Positions 36,810-47,900 of a stretch of DNA of 64,000 nt are shown one piece after another. Below the pieces are notes generated by a model. That model was given only the letters and a program-made list of their open reading frames with translations. It searched no databases and was not told the origin of the DNA. A program made the translations under genes and the position numbers. This DNA comes from Aldrovandia affinis (taxonomy: Eukaryota; Chordata; Actinopteri; Notacanthiformes; Halosauridae). The stretch is from assembly GCA_029706075.1 (NCBI GenBank), contig JAINUG010000055.1, positions 4,100,399 to 4,164,398 of the forward strand, read 5' to 3'. Each line of letters starts with the position of its first letter. Position 1 is the first letter of the stretch.

Positions 36810-36990
36810 TTTCTTCTTCAATTAGGAATGCCCAATGCCCCGTTCTCAATTTGATCTTATCACTGCCACCCTTTGCTATAAATTTGGGAGAGTGAAGACA
36901 AACACAAAAGACGTGATGTCAGCCATCACTTCTTTCCAAGCCACAGTCCACAAGTTAAGCTCGCACAGACGTGAGTCGGAGGAAGACAGT
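36810..36990 (-). repeat. Antisense SINE-like copy without a 48-bp array
   Basis: CAATTAGGAATGCCCAATGC, AATTTGGGAGAGTG, GTGATGTCAGCCATCACTTC and GCTCGCACAGACGTGAGTCG follow the order of the copies at 8820 and 31420. Here the sequence after GAGTCGGAGGAAGACA is unique, so no minisatellite is attached. Confidence 0.65.
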
Positions 36991-37092
36991 CTTGGCACAC
37001 CAGACACTTTAGTTTCTTTTTTATTATTATTTGAGTATTTTGCGTTGATCAGTGGCAAGGAATCCCAATGAAATCGATCTGGATTCCATGAA

Positions 37093-37155
37093 GTAAGAAA
37101 ATAAAATGTGAAAAATACCAAAGGGGGTGAATATACCACCGTATACACCGTATGC
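37093..37155. mobile_element. Half of a Tc1-derived MITE
   Basis: AATAAAATGTGAAAAATACC then AAAGGGGGTGAATAT matches the right end of the MITE at 59563 and the ends of the element at 22479. The opposite end is not present nearby. Confidence 0.65.
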
Positions 37156-38097
37156 ACGTACAGTACATTAATCTTTGGCGTGAATAGCAGTCTATCCAAA
37201 TTGAGATGCTAACCCACTAGCATTACATATGAAGTGTGTCTCCAAAAATGTAATAAAATGAACAAAATCACACTTGGCACGTTTCTCTCACTACTGTATG
37301 TGTTCCGATTGGTTTATATATGCTTCCCTGTGAAACCTGGATGGTTACCGTGGAGAATCACCCTCAGTCTAAACCTAAACACCAGCTCAGCACAGGGGAT
37401 GACTTCCTCTGGACAGTACCAGATAAGCAAGCAGCGCAGATGATGCTTGTTTGTGGTGATGGATTGAGTAAACCGGGGGTGTTAATGCGTAGCCAAGGCG
37501 AGGCATCGTGATTGATTGCTGGCGGTAGCGCACATGGATCGGGCAGTTTTAATTTGCTCTTCTGTCTCCATTGGGGTTTTTCATCGCAAGGAATTCTACA
37601 GACTTCAGAGTGTGGACTGCCACTACACACGTTTTTGCAATTTGTTTATTTTTTTTCAAGCCATTATCCATTATAATTTGTCACCGTGGCAATGGAGCCT
37701 TTGACACCAAAAGAGTCAGAGTGAACAGATGAACAATGGGAGTCTCGTTTAGCTTTGCTCTGATAGACTCTCGGCAGTTCAAATGAACGTGAAAAGGGAA
37801 TATAATAAGAATGTAATGAATAATAATTTGAATATCTTTTTACCAAGCCAAAAGTCGCAAGTGACAAAACACCCATTATTTCTAACATGGCAACCGACTG
37901 TACATTGGAATCTGGTCCAAAACGCTTTTGTGGTGGCATACTTCTAGTGACACCATTTCTTTCTTTTTTTCTCAACATGGGTACTTAGAGATGTTTACTG
38001 AAAGTCACACTTGGATGTATGCAAAAGATTTAATTAATTTACTTAGTGAAGTCGCTTTCATCCAATTGCAACGATGATACCAATGGTACCTTTTGAA
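37156..38097. other. Intronic spacer, no recognised feature
   Basis: Nothing recognised on either strand. Confidence 0.4.
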
Positions 38098-38740
38098 GGG
38101 CGTGTCACGGTTTTACCTTGCTCAGTCGCTGGAGGGCGCTTGACCATGTGATGGCTTGTTTCTTTGGTTTTGTGTCAGGAATCATTGTTAAAGCCACCTT
38201 CCTTATATGGTCTTTCGTCGGTGTGTTTTCCGATCACGTCCAGCTGTGGATTATCAGTGCTCATTCCGCACCCTATTTAAGTTCTGCGTTTTCGTCACAC
38301 AAATGCTTCTGTGTAAACCATTATTACGCTCTAGACGGTACTTCTAACTAAGAGTTAGTTTTCCACTCTGTGGTCTCTCAGTTAAAGAGAGAAGGTACTT
38401 CGTTTTTACTTCTAACTCAGGGTTAGTTTTCCACTCTGTGGTCTCTCAGTTAAAGAGAGAAGGTATTATTGAGTTATCTTTACTCTTTGTTTGTCGGGGC
38501 TATTGTTCCCCAAAGCTAAACTATAGCTATTTGTTTTCTACGCACCTCGTTGAGGAGCGTCCGCCCTACTAGGGTTGTTTCTGTTGGGTTTATTCCCATG
38601 GAGTTTGTCCCGGGGTTTTCTTTTGTTTCCCCGCTCCTTAGTCTGTTCTCAGATTTAGTGGCTGGTCGCTTGCGTCCAGCTTTTAGATACCCGTGAAATC
38701 TGCGTGTGGCTCTTCCACCTTCGACCCACACTACAGGGCA
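38098..38740 (+). mobile_element. Solo LTR of a retrotransposon
   Basis: The LTR is 38103-38735 (633 bp), starting TGTCACGG and ending CACTACA (TG...CA). It is flanked by GGGCG and GGGCA, a 5-bp target duplication with one mismatch. CTATTTAAG at about 38273 is a TATA-like box. No internal gag, pol or primer-binding site follows, so it is a product of LTR-LTR recombination. A 68-bp segment starting ACTTCTAACT is duplicated in tandem (38340 and 38408). Orientation is inferred from the TATA-like box. Ty3/Gypsy is likely but not proven. Confidence 0.85.
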
Positions 38741-39332
38741 TCGCTAAAACAGTAAATGCAGCTAATTAAAACGGAATTAAATACTTTCAATACAAATGGG
38801 CAAGCACTTGACTTTGCTTTGGAAAAAGGACATGAAGTAAGAGGAATGCTACTCAAATTATAATAGCACCAGGCTTGTTTTTTGTAAGAGTAATACTAGG
38901 ACATGCTGCACCTGGTGATTCTGCACATATTCTGCAGAACACACATCCTATGGCTAGCTGTTTCACTGGCTTTTTTGGCTGCATCACAAACGGCAAACAG
39001 GTGAACAAGGGACTCATTTTTATAAAACATTTTTCAGACGTTACCAAGAGGGCAATGCTGTGGACAAGATTTACAGGGAGGAACAAATAATTCTTTTGAG
39101 AATCATCTCATTGAGAGCTCCAATACTTAAACCTTACTGCTTTGCTAGGTAGTAAGCTATAGATATATGCAACATGGGATCTGATATTGACTTACCCTTG
39201 AATTTGAGCTTTCATTAGCTAAAGAGCTAGGTGTAGGATTTTAGGATTTACAGCATAATAACCATGAACAATATCATAACTTAAATAGTGCACCCAGCTA
39301 GCTCAGTGCTTGACATCACACACCCTCCCCCA

Positions 39333-39339
<7 letters not shown>
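38741..39339. other. Intronic spacer, no recognised feature
   Basis: Nothing recognised on either strand. Confidence 0.4.
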
Positions 39340-39370
<31 letters not shown>

Positions 39371-39415
39371 CATATCCCCACCCCACACACACACACATAA
39401 ATACACACACACCAC
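39340..39415. repeat. CA microsatellite
   Basis: Two CA blocks separated by TGCATATCCCCACC. Confidence 0.95.
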
Positions 39416-39657
39416 CACCACGTTGTCTAACTTCAGTGCACAGTTAGACCGCACAGGCCTGTCAGGGCCTTATTCAAGCTTGAAGTTCCAACGTCTAATC
39501 CTGGACGAACCCTGATGGTTTGGTCAAACTGCTCTGACTTAATAATATATAGTGAGGTTGTTGACCATTTAATTTATTAGGGAACTCCAATGTTCAGGAA
39601 ATGGCCAAGAAGGTGGAAACTCAAATATGACACAACTATCCTGTAGAGTTCTCAACT

Positions 39658-39862
39658 TGGGAACTGTTGAGGAACTGGGATTGCAAATCAAAGGTTGCAG
39701 GTTCAATTCCGAGGTGGGGCACTGCCGTCGTACCCTTGAGCAAGGTACCTCAATTGCTTCAGTTAATATCCAGCTGTATAAGTAAATGCATTATATGTAT
39801 GAAATGTAAATTGTGTAAGTCGCTCTGGATAAGAGCATTTGCTAAATACCTGTAATAATATA
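39658..39862 (+). mobile_element. tRNA-derived SINE, sense
   Basis: The best sense-strand copy in the window. The head GGGAACTGTTGAGGAACTGG is degraded. The B box is GGTTCAATTCC. The middle reads GTACCCTTGAGCAAGGTACC then CAGCTGTATAAGTAAATGC. The tail reads GTCGCTCTGGATAAGAGCAT then TTGCTAAAT. The tail matches the 3' end of the LINE fragment at 40371. Confidence 0.9.
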
Positions 39863-40188
39863 ATCACAATAAAGCACAACAGGCTTGAAATGTTTTACTC
39901 CTGGGAGTTAAGAAGGAGGGAGTTTCCATGGCTCTGGGGGACTGCTGCTGCACTCGTAGCATTGCGCATTCCCCGCCGTCGCTACCAACTTTCCACGTCG
40001 TCGGTTGCGGCACGCGCCTCATCTCCACTAAACCTATGTAAGCTTGGGCTTACTCCTGGACACGCTGCAAGCAATATTCGCCGCCATGAAAAGCCCACTT
40101 AGTGCGGAATATATGCGATGAATAACGATCCCAGCAAATCCTCTCCAGCTCACTGCATTACTCAGGTAAGCTTATCCAGGATGGCTTT
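39863..40188. other. Intronic spacer, no recognised feature
   Basis: A CpG-rich patch lies at 39960-40010. No exon recognised. Confidence 0.4.
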
Positions 40189-41321
40189 CAGGTGGTGACC
40201 AAAAAATGTGGAAACACTTGGGTAAATGAGGGACACAAAGTATACTGAAAGTGCTTCCACACAGCTGTGGTTCCTGAGTCAATTAAGCAATTAACATGCT
40301 CAGGGCCATGTACAAAAATGCTGGGCAGACCCGGTGACCCTATAATTATGGCCAGCATGGCTAGAACACTTTTACATTTTACATTTTAAGCATTTAGAAG
40401 ACCCTCTTATCCAGACTTACAAGATGTGCATTAATACATGGTATGATCAATCATTGTTCGCGCAAGAGATCAGTGCAGTAATACAGCGATATACATCATT
40501 GTTGGCAGCTGCATACTATACCTGTAACACCGGGAAGGAAAAGGTTAGTAATTAATTTATTTTTGAGAAGGTTTTAAGCAAGGACACATATTACGAGAAG
40601 CAGTATTGAACTGGCGATAACGATTGGTTAGATGTACATAATTCAGTGGAGTCTGAAAAGGTGGGTTTTGAGTCTCTTGCGGAAGATGGCAAGTGACTGT
40701 TTGCGACTGGACCGGAGGTGGACCGGAGAGGTCTGGCTGGGGTGTAGGGTGTGATGAGTGTCTGGAGGTAGGGGGGAGCAGTTAATCTAGCCACTTGATA
40801 AGCCAGCACCAGTGACTTGAATTTGATGCATGCTGCAATGGGGAGCCAGTGCAGAGAGAGTAGAGGGGTGATATGCGTGAACTTGGGTTGATTGAACACC
40901 AGACGTGGTGCAGCATTCTGGACCAGTTGAAGTGGCTTGAAGGCACAGGCCGGTAGGCCTGCCAGCAAGGAATTGCAGTAGTCCAGACGTGAGATCACCA
41001 GGGTTTGGACCAGGAGTTGTGTGGCCTCTTAGGTGAGGAAGAAGAAGAGATCTCAGTGACTTTAAAGATGGGTGATTGTTGGGGCATGTTTGGCAGGAGT
41101 GTCAGTGACGAAGACAGCTCAACTTCCTGATGTTTCATGAGGAACGGTGTCTAAGGTGATGTCAGCATGGAACTCAGAGGGAAAGACATCATCAACAAAG
41201 GCCAGCTGTGGTTGGAAGCACATACTCCTTGATTATGATGTCTCCGTGCATCGAGAATTCTACAGAACAGTATAACGTAGCCGTGCCATATCAGCGTTTC
41301 CACCTTTTTGGCCACTACCTG
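40189..41321 (+). mobile_element. Tc1-like element interrupted by a LINE
   Basis: Left end CAGGTGGTGACCAAAAAATG and, on the opposite strand, right end CAGGTAGTGGCCAAAAAGGT are inverted repeats. The left inside part (AAACACTTGGGTAAATGAGG) resembles the start of the element at 4340. The L2-like LINE occupies most of the middle. No transposase part survives. Confidence 0.8.
40371..40998 (-). mobile_element. L2-like LINE fragment (3' end of reverse transcriptase)
   Basis: The minus strand reads ISRLDYCNSLLAGLPACAFK, PLQLVQNAAPRLVF, HITPLLSLHWLPIAACIKFK and LVLAYQVARLTAPPYL, the C-terminal part of the non-LTR retrotransposon ORF2 typical of L2/CR1-like elements. The frame stays open for about 135 codons but ends earlier than the family and drifts after PARPLRS. 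The 3' end (left side) carries TCTGGATAAGAGGGTCTTCT, the same tail as the SINEs. Sequence up to about 41230 may be more of the same element but is not clear. Confidence 0.9.
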
Positions 41322-42692
41322 TACATTGTAAAACTTGTCATTGTACCACGGCATATTTACAAGAGCAGTGAAGACACAGTGCCATCCTTAAGGGTACAAC
41401 AGCTCTACCCCACCAGTGATTTCACACCCATAACCCTCTTGTGTCCAAGTCCAGCTCCCTAACTGCCACCCCACCTTGATGCCCCATATGGACATTGCTT
41501 TTACATTTCCTCCCATTCTCACCTTCAGCCACACAGCTTAGAGCAGGGTCTTATGGGTGGCTTAATCATGATGTAATGGTCCAAACTAAACAACAAATTA
41601 TCATAACTACAACACTGTCTCTTACAATTTTAATGAGTGATTAGACTTCACATGAGGACACGACAATACAATATTAACACCTGCCGAATTTATAATGGCT
41701 GCTCATGGAATGTCATTAGTACTATTTTACATTTTTAATTATTATTATTATTTTAATTAAATTGAAAACATCTACAGTGCTCAAGATTGAAAAGCTGAAA
41801 ATGCATGGACCCCCGTAGACAGTTCTGTTATGGTATTTGTGACAGGACATGAAACATGACCAACACACATGGCATACAAAGCAGCCATGGGTCCCGCATG
41901 ATTAATATCCATTATTCAAGCGGTTTATAGTGCATGAATGCAGTCGGGTAGCCTATCATAGTTCACGTTTCGCATACTAAACTATACTTAACGAGCAATA
42001 GCTCAGTCAGAATCCTTGTGTTGTTTTAAGCCTGCTTGTGCAAATGTCACTGTAAGCAACGTGTTTTTTTTTTTACATTTATGGAGTTTAAACATGTAAA
42101 GCTAATGCAGCTCTCTTTATTCTGGATGCTGCCAGCCTAGCCTTTAGGTTTCCCAGGGCAACTGCAGATGCCATCGCCTCCTGTTGTAAATTTGAATGTT
42201 GTTAAGCTTTTTATGTGAGCACAATATACATATTTTGGCTTTTTAATATTTTATGTTACAAACAGAGTTTTTCACCAACCTTTAGGGCTGAATTCAAGCT
42301 GTCCCCAGGTTCGCTAACCTATAGGCCCAGGTTATTTCTGTAGTACGTGCAGATTTTGAATGAACAAATGTAATCACGTGCACTAACCGTCATTGGAGAG
42401 TGTCCCAGATGTCCGTCAGCCTTCTAATAGAATTTAGTTCTCACAGAGGGTGCAAAGTATGTACACCAATCACTAAGGTGGTACAGTGATAGTGTCTTCT
42501 GTAGACATTAAAACAGGTGTCCCTCATTTCTGGTCCCAGATGTTCTTGTTTTCACCTTTAGACCAATTTAGACCTAAGAAACCAGGTGAGGTGAGTTAGC
42601 CGTGTAATCAATCGCTTCACTCTGTGGCCCTCCAGGACCAGCATCGAGGGTCCTTGTGCAAACAAAGTGTTTTTGCAACAAAAAGAGCGATG
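41322..42692. other. Intronic spacer, no recognised feature
   Basis: AT-rich, with short A and T runs. No recognisable repeats or exons. Confidence 0.45.
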
Positions 42693-43330
42693 GAGATCCA
42701 CACACAATTATATACACCTGAGATCCACACAGTTATATACACCTGAGAGTTATATACACCTGAGATCCACACAGTTATATACACCTGAGATCCACACAGT
42801 TATATACACCTGAGATCCACACAGTTATATACACCTGAGATCCACACAGTTATATACACCTGAGATCCACACAATGATATACACCTGAGATCCACACAAT
42901 GATATACACCTGAGATCCACACAGTTATATACACCTGAGATCCACACAGTTATATACACCTGAGATCCACACAATTATATACACCTGAGATCCACACAAT
43001 TATATACACCTGAGATCCACACAGTTATATACACCTGAGATCCACACAGTTATATACACCTGAGATCCACACAATTATATACACCTGAGATCCACACAAT
43101 TATATACACTTGAGATCCACACAATTATATACACCTGAGATCCACACAATTATATACACCTGAGATCCACACAATTATATACACCTGAGATCCACACAGT
43201 TATATACACCTGAGATCCACACAATTATATACACCTGAGATCCACACAATTATATACACCTGAGATCCACACAGTTATATACACCTGAGATCCACACAGT
43301 TATATACACCTGAGATACATACACAGTTAT
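42693..43330. repeat. 25-bp minisatellite, about 25 copies
   Basis: Unit TGAGATCCACACAGTTATAT then ACACC, with the main variants CACAGTTATA, CACAATTATA and CACAATGATA. One shortened unit occurs near 42745. The low divergence and clustered variants indicate recent amplification. It does not stay open as a reading frame. Confidence 0.97.
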
Positions 43331-44339
43331 CACAAGGTAAGCACCTGAATAAAAAATCTTGAGCAGTCAAAACTATCCCATAATTCCATTTTTTATTCTA
43401 AAGGTATGGACTTGCTTGTTGACGTTGCCCAGTGTGTTGTTTGTTTTGTTAAAGTTAATAACCGTGCCAAACCCATTCACCCCTGGGCATCACCTCCATT
43501 CAGAATCTGACCTCACCGTGAAACCAGCTTCTACATTACACAGCTCTGCTGCCATAGGACATCATAGCCAGAAATTCAGAATGTTGAGACATCTAAATGA
43601 GAGACATTCTGAATTCTGTAACTATGCGTATAGTCCTATTACATCCTTTAACGAAACAACCTCAGCCTCAAGACCAAATTATTCTCGAAGTCTGAACTCT
43701 TCAGGGCAGTGTATTGAATTTCATATTGCCTTATAGCCTTCCTGTTCCGAAATGTCGCGTCTCCAATCTGCGACACGCCATAAAACTAAAGGAGGGAGCT
43801 GAGGAATGTCAATCAGGGCCAGGAAGCTCAGAAAGATGAATTATGGCGCCGCTTTTTGCACCCGCACAAACGGGGGTCAACGAGTGCATACTAATGAGAT
43901 CCACACAGGAGTCAAAAAAAAAAACTCCTACAGAATCTCCTGCCTGCCGACGTTGTTTAGTACAGGCGCGTGGCCGGTGAATTTAATCACCGCCGCAGCT
44001 GACAGTTTTATACGTTAGCGCGCGGGGAGCGAAGCAGAAGTGGCACCCTTGAGAAGTCCCAGGTGACCAGAGTTACAATGACGAATGCCCCGGGAATGAA
44101 AGAGCGAAGCTGTGAACCGGGAAAGGCGGCAAGGTGAACGAACACAAGGGGGAAACTCACGCCTCCTTTTAATGCTAACTCCTGGCCCTCGAGACAGCCA
44201 GCGGGGGTGGGCACAATCAAAGTGCAAAGTGCATTTCCAGCGCGTAATGCCTAACACCAATGCCGTATTTCACCGTTAATTCCGCATGATTAATATGCTG
44301 CAAATCTACTGTAAATCTGTCAAAGTGTTTCATCTGTAA
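43331..44339. other. Intronic spacer, no recognised feature
   Basis: 43960-44230 is relatively CpG-rich (CACCGCCGCAGCTGACAG, TAGCGCGCGGGGAGCG). No exon was recognised on either strand. Confidence 0.45.
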
Positions 44340-44440
44340 TATCTGTAATTGCTATATTTGTTATTGTAAATGTTTGCTTTGGCCATATGAGAGCCATTTT
44401 GTCATGCCAATAAAGCAATTTTAATTGAAATTGAACCAAA
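44340..44440 (+). repeat. Retroposon 3' tail, sense
   Basis: GTCATGCCAATAAAGCAATT then TTAATTGAAATTGAA is the tail of a fish non-LTR retroposon, ending in short TTGAA-type repeats. The same tail is seen antisense at 51543. Confidence 0.75.
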
Positions 44441-44674
44441 TTTGATGCACTGCAATTTTGGCTACGTAATCTGTGTTGTAATGTGCTTTCCTTGTGCATT
44501 GTTCATCAGACCAATCAGATCTCTGTGAGATGGTCCGATAGGTCTGGGTACAGGAAGAGGTCTGCCCCAATCAGACGCTGAGGCACATGCTTTGTGACAC
44601 TTGCACACTTGTTTTGTGAAATGTGTGCATTAGAGGGACCAGGAGGGAAAAGCATCTTCTTCCACATAATGTAA

Positions 44675-44822
44675 CATAACATATGCCATTTAGCAGACGC
44701 TTTTATCCAAAGCAATTTACAGTAGTGAATGCATACATTTTTCAGTATACATCACCCCGGTGGGAATTGAACCCACAGCCTAAGCGTTGTCAGCACCATG
44801 CTCTACCTACTGAGTCACACAG
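44675..44822 (-). mobile_element. SINE with a second type of tRNA-like head
   Basis: Minus-strand head GTGTGACTCAGTAGGTAGAG then CATGGTGCTGACAACGCT, B box GGTTCAATTCC, then a short body and tail TTGCTTTGGATAAAAGCGTC, TGCTAAATGGCAT. The head differs from that of the 39658 family, while the tail is close to it. Confidence 0.87.
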
Positions 44823-46468
44823 AATCACCTCTCGGTCCTCAACAAAAGTTCTTCTTCAGCCTGCAGTGCCGTTTCAGCCGCCAAAAGCACATGCTGTCCT
44901 CAAAAGTCCCAAAGCTCAGGCCTATTGGGTTTCTAAAAGTTATTTCTTTATACAACTTTGTGATCGCAGGGTAAGTTTCATTTTCAACAGAGTCCTTGCT
45001 AAATTAGGATATGCCCGCCAGGTTTCATGAAAAAAAAAAAAAAAAAATGTATATATACTGTATATATATATAATGATGAGATAAGGATGAGATGTTCTTT
45101 GTTTATGCTGAAATTATTCTTGGTCGTGGGTGGTTAAAAAAAGAAACGGTACAAAAGTTTCTCCACACGACTAATCAATTTAGACATTTCTCCTCGCCGG
45201 AATAAATTGGAAATGAGTGGGCCTAATTAGCTGGGCTTGCTGATCTCTGATAATGGGAGCCAGAGCCCACATACGGGTGAACGCCTTCAGATCAATAGAA
45301 GGGAATACCGGGGCGCAATGGACTTCCACATACAATGTTCAGCAATTATGTATTTCAAAGGTGTGGGGGCTAAATGCCTATGGCTAGCACTGTTCTTATA
45401 TCTTGCAAAATGGTGGCAACATTATTTTGCATCCTAAACAACTGATTGCTGGAGACATAAATTATGGTAATGTGGACAACTATAGACATTGTTTTTGTTA
45501 TGGATCGTATATATTTTGTAGTGTTTACCCAGTACAGTCTTGGGTTAAATCTGTCACTCATCGCCGGTTGGCTGTCCTACCTTATTTTAGGCTGTGCTGG
45601 AACTGGACATTTACCGTATATTGACCAGATATTGACTGGATATTGACTGTTGCTCACCCCTGTTTTGGGCCATTCTCCCCGGGCTGGGGGAACAGCTCAA
45701 AGAAGACTTTTATAACCTTATCTGACTGCTTACATTTCTAGGCTTCTAAATGATCAAGCATGGACTCACTGAAAAAAAAGCTTGTTTTTGTATTAAGATC
45801 AATATAAATAATAGCAAGGCTTGTCTGAGAAACCGTCACGGATATAATATAGAATGTAATATGTTTTATTGCATTGTTACTATGTTCCGTGGCTGTGAGA
45901 TATATTTTAAATGGGACAGTATACTCTGTGCTTTTGTCGTGTCATCTGAGAATGAAGGCTTTTGAATCAAAATTAGTTTTATTGCGATTTAACACCACCT
46001 GCAGTGCTGCATTGGATCCTGGTTGATCACGCTTCATTTGGTGGTCTGACTGAACATCAATTTAATACCAGTAGTAGAACTGAACCAATTCTGAACAAAA
46101 TCAACTGATTCATGACAATTGTGTGTTCCCTGCTAATTGTGTTTGTTTGTTTTTTGACATTAATTGCTGCCCTACCATGAAAGGGGATCGAGTGACCTTG
46201 AGTGACGTTTCCCACGGTGAGGACCAATATCACGACTAATGGATGCTCTTCTGCTCAAATCCACAGGGAACCCTTGTCTCTTATTTATTTTTATTTTTTT
46301 CGCAAATGTAGAACAGCAGTTACGCAGCAGGTGCTGAAATGATAACTAAATGTAATGCAACACCAGAACCTTTACCTATCATTGTAACGCGCTATATAAA
46401 TCCACTGTTCAATTCAGTTCAATTCAGAACACCAGGATATTGCATGACATTAATAACTTCCATAACAA

Positions 46469-46469
<1 letters not shown>
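44823..46469. other. Intronic spacer, no gene recognised
   Basis: Contains an A-run and TA repeat at 45029-45071. No exon, RNA gene or clear transposon. Confidence 0.45.
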
Positions 46470-46510
<41 letters not shown>

Positions 46511-46666
46511 TTAAAGTTTACTGTGTACTGAAGTATACTACTCAATTATTAGAAAGGGGTGCTGATCACAGGATACGATCATATGATGGTGTAGAATTGT
46601 CCGCAACTCCCCCAAAAAAGGCTCTACTACGAGAAGTACAGTAGATCCTGGGCATTGTGGACAACA

Positions 46667-46702
<36 letters not shown>
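46470..46702. repeat. Two TA microsatellites
   Basis: TA blocks at about 46470-46506 and 46667-46702. The second abuts TTAGGGGTGTGAATC at 46703, a sequence that looks like the start of a MITE whose other end I cannot find. Confidence 0.85.
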
Positions 46703-46706
<4 letters not shown>

Positions 46707-46844
46707 GGGTGTGAATCTACGGTATACACCATGGTAGGTGGTTGGTGATCCGATACAATGGTCTGCCCATTTGGAACGATGCAATATGGTTCTCTTCTAC
46801 GTACTCCAGGTTGATAGCCAAAATGTGGCTATCCATTATGATCT

Positions 46845-47010
46845 AAAAGGCTAAACTGATCCTAGATCAGGGTCCATATTAATAATGCGTCTCAGAGTAG
46901 GAGTGCTGATCTAGGATCAGGTTTCCCCTGTCCATTTCTGAACGTTATCCATTGTGAGCTAAAAGGCAAAACTGACCCTAGACCAGCAGTTCTCCTCTGA
47001 GATGCTTTAT
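46845..47010. repeat. Partly palindromic repeat beside exon 2
   Basis: AAACTGATCCTAGATCAG at 46853 and, inverted, CTGATCTAGGATCAG at 46907, separated by GCGTCTCAGAGTAGGAGTG, followed by a second diverged copy (AAACTGACCCTAGACCAGCA, CTCTGAGATGC) at 46970. This is the form of an interspersed repeat present twice or folded on itself. It ends about 55 bases from the exon 2 donor. Confidence 0.65.
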
Positions 47011-47030
47011 ACACACGGTCCCCTGTTCTA

Positions 47031-47324
<294 letters not shown>

Positions 47325-47768
47325 TCAGGGATGAGCTCAAAGAAGAAGAAAAAATCATATCAGCCCTTTAACCATTCAAGACTTTTTAATACAAAATACA
47401 AAACAACAAAAGATGAATAATAATAATAATACAATCATTATTAATAACACAAAAACAACACACACAGTATATATACACACATTTAATATTATTATTCATA
47501 ATAATTATAATAATACATACATTTTAAAAGGAACAATAATAAACTTGAACATTGCACAGCCAGGGTTGTGGAGAGGGGGGGGAATCTATCTGTGCAAATT
47601 AAGCACATTTATCGCCCGTGGCTGTCTGAACCTGTAGACTGAGGGTTCAGCTTCCCATTCCTCACACAGAAGATGATCAGAGCTGTCCAACATAGCATGA
47701 GCTTAGCGCAAGCCCTGTGGAGCATACACATCACTGATGTGACTGGTAATCCTACCATAATAGAATAT

Positions 47769-47900
47769 ATGCCGTTTAGCAGACGCTTTTATCCAAAGTG
47801 ACTCACATTAGTGAATGCATACATTTGTCAGTATATGTGGTCCCAGTGGGAACCGAACCCACAACCTAAACAAATGCTCGACCTGCTGAGCCACACAAAA
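47769..47900 (-). mobile_element. SINE with the second type of tRNA-like head
   Basis: Minus-strand head TGTGTGGCTCAGCAGGTCGA, B box GGTTCGGTTCCC, and tail TCACTTTGGATAAAAGCGTC then TGCTAAACGGC. Same family as 44675. Confidence 0.87.

Noticed and set aside
42693..43330. CRISPR-like array
   Set aside because: The 25-bp units are directly adjacent with no unique spacers, in a vertebrate genome.
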